DNA of 64,000 nucleotides, from positions 1-64,000 of the forward strand of contig JAJDUA010000008.1 in NCBI GenBank assembly GCA_022826905.1. The letters run 5' to 3'. The notes under the pieces were generated by a model. The model did no database searches. It was not told where the DNA came from and was given only the letters and a program-made list of their open reading frames with translations. This DNA is from Candidatus Dadabacteria bacterium. Its GTDB lineage: Bacteria > Desulfobacterota_D > UBA1144 > Nemesobacterales > Nemesobacteraceae. Below, one piece after another: positions 58,710-64,000 of the stretch. The first letter of the stretch is position 1. Each line of letters opens with the position of its first letter. The translations under genes were made by a program, and so were the position numbers.

Positions 58710-59925
58710 AGAGTTGACAACTCCGTACACTACACTGTTCCTGGCCGAACGGGCCCTACTTCAGCCCGCTTCACTCTCATCCTTCCGGCCATGCGGGACT
58801 CTAAACCAAGCTTCCCACCCGCAATCGAGATGCCTCGATGAAGGATATTTATTGCTGCGTTTACGTCCCTGTCCATAACTACCCCACACTCACACCTGTG
58901 CGTCCTGACGGACAGAGACTTCTTTACCGTAGCTCCGCAACCTGAACACTCCTGAGATGTCCCCCGGGGATCAACCTCCACCACCCTAACGCCAGCACTC
59001 TCAGCCTTCTCGTTAAGCAGTGTTATCAACTTACCCCAGTTCTGCTCATGTATGCTCCTCGCAAGTTTACTGTTGCGAACCATGTTCTTTGTCCTAAGCT
59101 TCTCCACCACAATGAAGTCGTACATCTTTACTATCTCCGCACTCAGGCGGTGAAGATAATCTCTTTCCTTGTCACTTATCCTCTGCCACTCCCTGGCAAG
59201 CAGTAAAACTGCTTTTTTCCAGTTGTTGCTTCCCTTCTTCTTGCGGGACACAGAACGCTGAAGCCGTATTATCTTACTCCTGTCTATCACTCTCTTCTCT
59301 ACCGTCTCCCCGTCACTAAGCGTAAGACGCTTCGTTATCCCCATGTCTATGCCCACTGGATTGGTTATCTGTTCTGCGGCAGGAACATCATCTATTTCAT
59401 ACGACAGGGCCACTTCAGTGCGCAGCGCCTTCCTCGTAATGCGTATAGCTCTCAGAAGTCCGTTCGGTGGAAGTTCACGGGATGTCTTTACTTCAATACG
59501 GGGAAGTCCCTTTATCCTGAGAACAGTCTTGTTTCCCTCTCTCTTTAACATGTTCCCGCACTGATCGTTTACCTCTATGCTTCTCCACCTGCGAGAGCTT
59601 TTAAAGCGGGGGAAGCCTCCATGGGTAAAAAACTCTTGTACGCCTTGTCAAGCCTTGAGAGAACACCTCTAAACAGAATAGCGGATATATCTTTGAATTC
59701 CTGAATCTCAGCCCTGACCTCGGTTAGTTCCTTGCACTGATCAAAGTAGCTTCGGCTTTTGCCTGTTTTTTTGTAGCAGTCAATACGGGACTCAAGACCG
59801 GCGTTATAGAGTTCAGCGGACAGTCTCAGCACCTGATCAAGCCTGCTGTGCCCAGCTCTGGATATCTTGGTACGACACTTATAAGTCCTTATCATGACTA
59901 TGTATTATACCCAGCACCCTTCTAT
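58710..59925 (-). mobile_element. IS200/IS605-type element carrying only tnpB (IS1341-like)
   Basis: The element holds one orfB/tnpB gene and no tnpA, so it could only move with a transposase supplied in trans. Limits are approximate. At the tnpB 3' side a perfect 13-bp palindrome GAGTTGACAACTC (58711-58723) may be the right-end hairpin. The left end falls between the tnpB start (59895) and the resumption of MFS homology (about 59930). No target duplication is expected for this family. Confidence 0.7.
58730..59895 (-). pseudogene. tnpB: TnpB (OrfB) RNA-guided endonuclease gene with a frameshift
   Basis: The N-terminal part (from ATG 59895, MIRTYKCRTKISRAG) runs to YKSF; then a 1-base deletion in a T run (plus-strand A run 59627-59632) shifts the frame to an early stop. 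In the other frame the usual HGGFPRFK and RSIEVNDQ continue without a break to the stop at 58730. The repaired protein would have about 388 residues, normal for TnpB. RuvC residues are intact: Asp in VGIDMG, Glu in VVEKLRT and Asp in DRDVNAA. Zinc cysteines CSGC and CEC are also present. Confidence 0.85.
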
Positions 59926-60347
59926 ATGACTACTCAAATCTGGCACTGTCAACTTTCCTGCATAGTTCCCTTAGTTTTCAGTATAGGCTACGGATTTGCC
60001 TACCCCACGATAAATACGATGGTTATTGACAGGGCGCACCCCGGTGAGAGAGGCACCGCTGTGGGCATATTTAATATGTCCTACGGAATAGGGATAAACT
60101 CTTCGGCTATTGTTCTTGGGCTGATAGTGTGCGACTACGGTTTTTTCAGCATGTATTTATCAACCGCGCTGTTCTTGGTTGCCGGATGCGTTATCTTTTT
60201 GCCTATAAATACTATATAACTGCAATTATGGGTGAGCAGCCAGCATTAGAATAAGTGGAATATGCAGTTATAGAGAGCACTTAAGCAATCAGCTCTAACT
60301 CCCTATCTTTATTGTGATTTCCAAAATTGAAACCGGGAATTGCTCTA

Positions 60348-60425
60348 TGGCGTCCCCGAGGGGATTTGAACCCCTGTTACCGGCGTGAAAGGCCGATGTC
60401 CTAGGCCTGACTAGACGACGGGGAC
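60348..60425 (-). tRNA. tRNA-Glu (anticodon TTC), CCA encoded
   Basis: Acceptor GTCCCCG (60425-60419) pairs with CGGGGAC (60358-60352), followed by discriminator G and an encoded CCA (60350-60348). The anticodon loop CTTTCAC gives TTC, and the T loop is TTCAAAT. It lies 9 bp downstream of tRNA-Lys and is probably made from the same transcript. Confidence 0.96.
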
Positions 60426-60434
60426 GGCAAGAAT

Positions 60435-60507
60435 TGAGCCGTACAGGATTCGAACCTGTGACCCACTGCTTAAAAGGCAGTTGCTCTACCAGCTGAGCTA
60501 ACGGCTC
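60435..60507 (-). tRNA. tRNA-Lys (anticodon TTT)
   Basis: Acceptor GAGCCGT (60507-60501) pairs with ACGGCTC (60442-60436), with discriminator A. The anticodon loop CTTTTAA gives TTT (60474-60472), the D arm is GCTC/GAGC, and the T loop is TTCGAAT. CCA is not encoded, unlike the adjacent tRNA-Glu. A near-perfect promoter lies just upstream. Confidence 0.97.
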
Positions 60508-60519
60508 AGAAGATGCCGT

Positions 60520-60547
60520 ATTATATCACGGGCCTCTTTCATGTCAA
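60520..60547 (-). promoter_or_regulatory. Consensus promoter of the tRNA-Lys/tRNA-Glu unit
   Basis: On the minus strand: TTGACA (60547-60542), 16-bp spacer, TATAAT (60525-60520): 12 of 12 consensus bases. Transcription would begin near 60513, a few bases before the tRNA-Lys 5' end, as is usual for stable RNA. Confidence 0.75.
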
Positions 60548-60628
60548 AAAGATATAGTTGTCCTGATAGAAAGCATAAAATCATGTAGACTCCCTTTTTC
60601 ATTTTCTTTATTCAGGTCACCATTTAGT

Positions 60629-61795
60629 ATGCCTTTTGCACAAAAGTATAGAGATTTTTCCCTGGTCACTTTGGGAAACTTTTTCTTTTTCTGCAATTTT
60701 TCCTCTTTTTTCCTGCTTCCGCTTTTCATAAGAGACATCGGGGGTGACGAGGCCCGTATAGGGTATGTTATGGGAACTTTCGGTGTAACTTCAATAGCAG
60801 CTATCCCATTCGTAGCCTTTCTGATAGACCACTACGGGCGAAGAAGGTTCATGCTTGCGGGCTCTTCTTTGATGTTTTTGGTTTCCCTTCTCTATATTTT
60901 CATATCAGACATTGACGTGAAAATATTCCTCCTGCGACTTATGCAGGGAATAGCTTTCGCTTTTTTCTTCACTTCAGCCGCTACGGCGGTTTCCGATTAT
61001 GTTCCCAGTGAAATAAGGGCTTATGGACTCGGTATTTTCGGTGCCTTCACAATAGCTTCTTACTCTGTTGGACCTACTATTGGAGAATTTGTGATAGGAA
61101 GATTCGGCTACTCAATCTTCTTTCTTTACACTTCCCTTTTCAGCCTGCTTGCCTTTATTTTCTGTTTCCTCTCGCGGGAGGGAAACTTCAGGGTATCCGA
61201 AAAATCCATTTTCAGTGGCTTTTTTGACGTTGTTTTCTCCCCGAGGTTCCGCGTGCTTCTTCTGACCAATCTTATAATTGCCGTGGGGCTTGGAAGCATG
61301 CTTAATTTCTTCTCCGTTTTTCTTGAGGAGAACGGAATTCATGCATGGAGTTTTTTTCTTACATATTCCGTAACCGTGATATTAATCAGGGTCTTGGGAG
61401 GGAGGCTCCCAGATATTGTTGAGAGAAGAAAGATAGCCCTGCCTTCAATGCTTATCATGGTCTTGTCCCTGCTCATGGTTTTCTCCGTAGACTCCACTTT
61501 GAGTGCAGTTCTGGTTTCTTTTGTCTTCAGCCTGGGTTACGGGATTCTCTACCCAACAATAAGTGCAATGATTATCGACAGGGCGCTTGATGATGAGAGG
61601 GGAACAGCGATGGGTGCGTTTAACATGTCGTTTAGCATCGGGATAAACTTTTTTGCTTTCGGTCTCGGACTGATAGCGAGGGATTACGGTTTTTCGAATA
61701 TGTATTCGGTAACGGGAATATTCATGTTTACTGGATGCATTATCTTTACCTATAAATATTTTATGAGTGCAGGGAGAGTGAAACGTCTTTCATGA
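60629..61795 (+). CDS. MFS transporter
   Basis: 388 residues with about 12 hydrophobic spans. The MFS loop 2-3 motif reads FLIDHYGRRRFMLAG (about 65-79), and its counterpart in the second half is GGRLPDIVERRKI. FSLGYGILYPTISAMIIDRA and DDERGTAMGAFNMSF are shared with the broken paralogue upstream. Such proteins export or import small molecules by proton exchange; the substrate is unknown. Its stop overlaps the trmI start by 4 bp (ATGA), so it may be co-translated with the methyltransferase genes. Confidence 0.9.
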   Translation: MPFAQKYRDFSLVTLGNFFFFCNFSSFFLLPLFIRDIGGDEARIGYVMGTFGVTSIAAIPFVAFLIDHYGRRRFMLAGSSLMFLVSLLYIFISDIDVKIFLLRLMQGIAFAFFFTSAATAVSDYVPSEIRAYGLGIFGAFTIASYSVGPTIGEFVIGRFGYSIFFLYTSLFSLLAFIFCFLSREGNFRVSEKSIFSGFFDVVFSPRFRVLLLTNLIIAVGLGSMLNFFSVFLEENGIHAWSFFLTYSVTVILIRVLGGRLPDIVERRKIALPSMLIMVLSLLMVFSVDSTLSAVLVSFVFSLGYGILYPTISAMIIDRALDDERGTAMGAFNMSFSIGINFFAFGLGLIARDYGFSNMYSVTGIFMFTGCIIFTYKYFMSAGRVKRLS

Positions 61796-62583
61796 AAATA
61801 AAATCCGGTGATACCATTCTCCTCGTTTCACCTGACAACAAAAGCTTTATGGTTGTGGTAGAAGAGGGCAAGTCTTTTAGTTCTCACATGGGAATACTCG
61901 ATCTTTCCTCCGCGCTGGGGAAAAAATGGGGAGAAACAATAGTTTCAAGCCTCGGAAGCAATTTTGTACTTCTTAACCCTACCGTGGAACAAAAAATTAT
62001 GAAGGTGAGAAGGGCTACCCAGATTGTTTATCCGAAGGATGCGGCTCTGATTCTCTTTAAAACGGATGTGAGAGCGGGAGCTAGGGTTGTTGAAGCCGCG
62101 ACCGGTTCGGGAGCTCTTACCATTGCGCTTGCCAATTCGGTTGCCCCTTCCGGAAAAGTCTATACGTACGAGAAAAGAGAGCAGTTCATGAATAATGCCA
62201 AAGATAACGTACGGCGGGCGGGGCTTTCTGAATACGTGGAATTTAACTGCGGCGACGCCAGAGAAGGTTTTAAGGAAACAGACGCTGACGTCGCGATACT
62301 TGATCTCCCTTCTCCATGGTATGGGATTCCGGCGGCTTACGAGGCTCTTGCTTCCGGAGGGAGAATCGCAAGTATTTCTCCGACGTACAACCAGGTGGAA
62401 AGAACCGCGGAATCGCTTGAGGAAACGGGTTTTGTAAGAATCGAAACAGTAGAGCTTATAATGAGGAACTATCAGGTGAAAAAGGGGAAAACTCGGCCGG
62501 ATAACAGAACCGTGGCGCACACAGGATTTCTTACCTTCGCCTTCAAGGGAATAATGGATGTTGACGCTCACGAATTAAAATGA
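61792..62583 (+). CDS. trmI: tRNA (adenine(58)-N1)-methyltransferase TrmI
   Basis: 263 residues. A small N-terminal beta domain precedes the SAM-binding fold VVEAATGSGALTIALA (about 102-117). VYTYEKREQFMNNAKDNV is the next strand/helix, and DVAILDLPSPW is the catalytic Asp segment. TrmI makes m1A58 in the T loop of tRNA. It overlaps the MFS gene before it and rsmG after it by 4 bp each. Confidence 0.92.
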   Translation: MKIKSGDTILLVSPDNKSFMVVVEEGKSFSSHMGILDLSSALGKKWGETIVSSLGSNFVLLNPTVEQKIMKVRRATQIVYPKDAALILFKTDVRAGARVVEAATGSGALTIALANSVAPSGKVYTYEKREQFMNNAKDNVRRAGLSEYVEFNCGDAREGFKETDADVAILDLPSPWYGIPAAYEALASGGRIASISPTYNQVERTAESLEETGFVRIETVELIMRNYQVKKGKTRPDNRTVAHTGFLTFAFKGIMDVDAHELK

Positions 62584-63242
62584 CTAATGAACAACTTCTC
62601 AGAGAAGGCGCAGAACAAATAGGCATCAAGAACATCAGGGCCGATCTTTTCCTTTCTTATGTTGACCTGCTGCGCAAATGGGGCAGGCACATAAATCTAA
62701 GTTCGGTTCTCACCGACCGGGAAATCATAATCAAGCACCTGATTGATTCCCTCACAGTGGCTGAATTCATGCCTCCCGGCTCAAAGGTGATTGATATAGG
62801 TACCGGGGCAGGTTTTCCCGGAATTCCGCTTTCTATCTACGACCCGTCCCTTAATGTTACGCTTCTTGAGTCGGTTGGAAAGAAAGTTGCTTTTTTAAAG
62901 GACGTGAAAAGATCCCTGGGACTCGGCGGCATCGATATCCGCCACGGGAGAGCCGAGGAAATAGATAGAGGGATGAGAGGGGACTTTGACCGGGTGACGT
63001 TCCGGGCTCTTGGGAGCATTGGCGCCATAGTGCCTCTTGGCACCCCGTATCTGGATATAGAAGGGGAGATGGTTATAATGAAGGGGCCTCGGGGAAAGAA
63101 GGAATGGGAAGATTATACGAACCGGAATCCGCAAGATACGAAACTTCTTTTGACAAAAGAACTCGAATTGCCTTTCTCAGGTGAGAAAAGGGTGGTTATT
63201 GTCGCAAAGCCGATATCTCGGCGGATGGAGACGGAAACTTGA
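62580..63242 (+). CDS. rsmG: 16S rRNA (guanine(527)-N7)-methyltransferase RsmG
   Basis: 220 residues. The RsmG/GidB signature HLIDSLTV is followed by VIDIGTGAGFPGIPLSI (SAM site) and the DRVTFRALGSI segment. It methylates G527 of 16S rRNA; loss of this enzyme gives low-level streptomycin resistance in other bacteria. The gene is often beside mnmG/parA near the origin, but here it lies in a methyltransferase run. It overlaps trmI and the following phosphorylase gene. Confidence 0.93.
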   Translation: MTNEQLLREGAEQIGIKNIRADLFLSYVDLLRKWGRHINLSSVLTDREIIIKHLIDSLTVAEFMPPGSKVIDIGTGAGFPGIPLSIYDPSLNVTLLESVGKKVAFLKDVKRSLGLGGIDIRHGRAEEIDRGMRGDFDRVTFRALGSIGAIVPLGTPYLDIEGEMVIMKGPRGKKEWEDYTNRNPQDTKLLLTKELELPFSGEKRVVIVAKPISRRMETET

Positions 63243-64000
63243 AGACTATAGGAATAATGGGCGGAAGCGGTCTTTATGAGATGGAAGGCCTTTCGGACGT
63301 TAAAACCGTTTCTGTGGAGACTCCATGGGGCAAACCCTCCTCAAGTCTACTCACGGGAACCCTCGGCGGCGTGCGAATGGTTTTTCTTCCAAGACACGGT
63401 ACAGGACACACAGTATCTCCGTCTGAGATAAATTTCCGGGCGAATATATATGCAATGAAGGCTATGGGAGTTGAGCAAATTATATCTGTAAGCGCCGTGG
63501 GGAGTTTGAAAGAGGAAATAGAACCGGGGCACATAGTGATACCTGATCAGTTTATTGATAACACCAAGCGGAGGCCTTCTACGTTTTTTGAAGGTGGTAT
63601 AGTAGCCCATGTTTCAATGGCCGACCCGGTATGCTCCGTGCTATCAGATTGTCTGCGGGAAGCATCGCTTGGCTGCGGTGGGACGGTCCACTCGGGAGGA
63701 ACCTATGTTTGTATCGAAGGTCCTCAGTTCTCCACTAGGGCAGAGAGCTATCTGTACAGAGAATGGGAAGCAGACATAATAGGAATGACTGCAATGCCGG
63801 AAGCGAAACTTGCCAGGGAAGCGGAGATCTGCTATTCCACAATAGCCTTTTGCACCGATTATGACTGCTGGAAGGAAGACCATGACGACGTCACGGTCTC
63901 GGACATAATCGAAATCATGAATAAAAACGTTGAAACGGCAAAAAAAGTAGTGGCTGCTGTCGTTGATGCTATCCCTGAAGAAATGGAATGTCCTTGCGGG
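63239..64000 (+). CDS. mtnP: S-methyl-5'-thioadenosine phosphorylase (partial, runs off the window)
   Basis: 254 codons are visible and no stop is reached. It starts with TTG at 63239, overlapping the rsmG stop, and opens KTIGIMGGSGLYEMEG, the family's N-terminus. FLPRHGTGHTVSPSEIN is the phosphate site, SVSAVGSL and CIEGPQFSTRAES are nucleoside-phosphorylase motifs, and IIGMTAMPEAKLARE follows. It splits methylthioadenosine to adenine and methylthioribose-1-phosphate, feeding methionine salvage. It could also be a purine nucleoside phosphorylase of the same family. Confidence 0.9.
   Translation, partial: MKTIGIMGGSGLYEMEGLSDVKTVSVETPWGKPSSSLLTGTLGGVRMVFLPRHGTGHTVSPSEINFRANIYAMKAMGVEQIISVSAVGSLKEEIEPGHIVIPDQFIDNTKRRPSTFFEGGIVAHVSMADPVCSVLSDCLREASLGCGGTVHSGGTYVCIEGPQFSTRAESYLYREWEADIIGMTAMPEAKLAREAEICYSTIAFCTDYDCWKEDHDDVTVSDIIEIMNKNVETAKKVVAAVVDAIPEEMECPCG

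Larger units (their letters stand above)
58415..60219 (+). pseudogene. MFS transporter gene, decayed and interrupted by a TnpB element
   Basis: Two fragments match the intact MFS gene at 60629-61795. The 5' fragment (about 58415-58720) encodes FFLPLFINDLGCDAASIGYV, GFLIDRYGQRIFMLTG and a stretch near YVGEL. The 3' fragment (about 59930-60219) encodes FSIGYGFAYPTINTMVIDRA, then GERGTAVGIFNMSYGIGIN and a normal stop at 60217-60219. Most of the middle of the protein is missing. The start codon is unclear. A minus-strand tnpB element sits between the pieces. It cannot make a transporter. Confidence 0.85.

Noticed and set aside
1-64000. CRISPR arrays, rRNA genes, prophage or replication origin
   Set aside because: No regularly spaced repeats, rRNA segments, phage structural genes or DnaA-box clusters were noticed on reading through.

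Overview
The window is a bacterial chromosome segment of moderate GC (by eye just under 50%), densely packed, with frequent 3-5 bp gene overlaps and several TTG starts (rpoB, secG, the MTA phosphorylase gene). The order tuf - tRNA-Trp - secE - nusG - rplKAJL - rpoB - rpoC, the separate rpoB and rpoC genes, SecE with one membrane span, LipB/Lpd, B12-dependent MetH and an [4Fe-4S]-type PurF suggest a Gram-negative, proteobacteria-like (deltaproteobacterial or related candidate-phylum) organism. The sequence alone does not fix the species.

Layout. 1-14306: the EF-Tu 3' end, tRNA-Trp, secE/nusG, four ribosomal protein genes, rpoB, rpoC and valS, then an ADP-ribosylglycohydrolase gene (14324-15106). 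15157-22758, minus strand: a tightly spaced six-gene unit (M20-type peptidase, CbiX-like chelatase, HAD hydrolase, acyl-CoA synthetase, purL, purF). 22901-28090: a very large stand-alone protein joining a 3'-5' exonuclease-like domain, a RecQ helicase and a UvrD/Rep-type helicase. 28226-31405: pepA, a glutathione S-transferase and ilvE. 31482-33591: a complete ISAs1-like insertion sequence with terminal inverted repeats and an 11-bp target duplication. Its transposase carries an N-terminal DruA-like (DUF4338) domain.

33644-40000 is an accessory patch: a degenerate receiver-domain protein, a RelBE-type toxin-antitoxin pair with a promoter/operator, a half-size DMT transporter, a TPR-lipB-lpdA-glycosylase unit, and a duplicated leader with a truncated copy in front of an AAA/DUF4143 ATPase gene. 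40007-42783 holds hrcA-grpE-dnaJ without dnaK. 43129-58203 is mostly metabolic and housekeeping: a sulfur-carrier gene with thrC, an MBL hydrolase, metH, an IHF/HU gene, def, an aminotransferase, tpiA, secG, ferredoxin, nth, two tandem alpha/beta hydrolases and pckA. 58415-60219 is a decayed MFS transporter gene broken by a TnpB-only IS200/IS605-type element whose tnpB is itself frameshifted. An intact MFS paralogue follows after tRNA-Lys and tRNA-Glu, overlapping trmI, rsmG and an MTA phosphorylase gene that runs off the window.

The core genes serve transcription/translation, purine, threonine/methionine, lipoate and central carbon metabolism. The most unusual items are the exonuclease-RecQ-UvrD fusion, the DruA-domain transposase and the duplicated, hairpin-rich leader before the DUF4143 ATPase. 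No CRISPR array, rRNA gene or prophage was seen.
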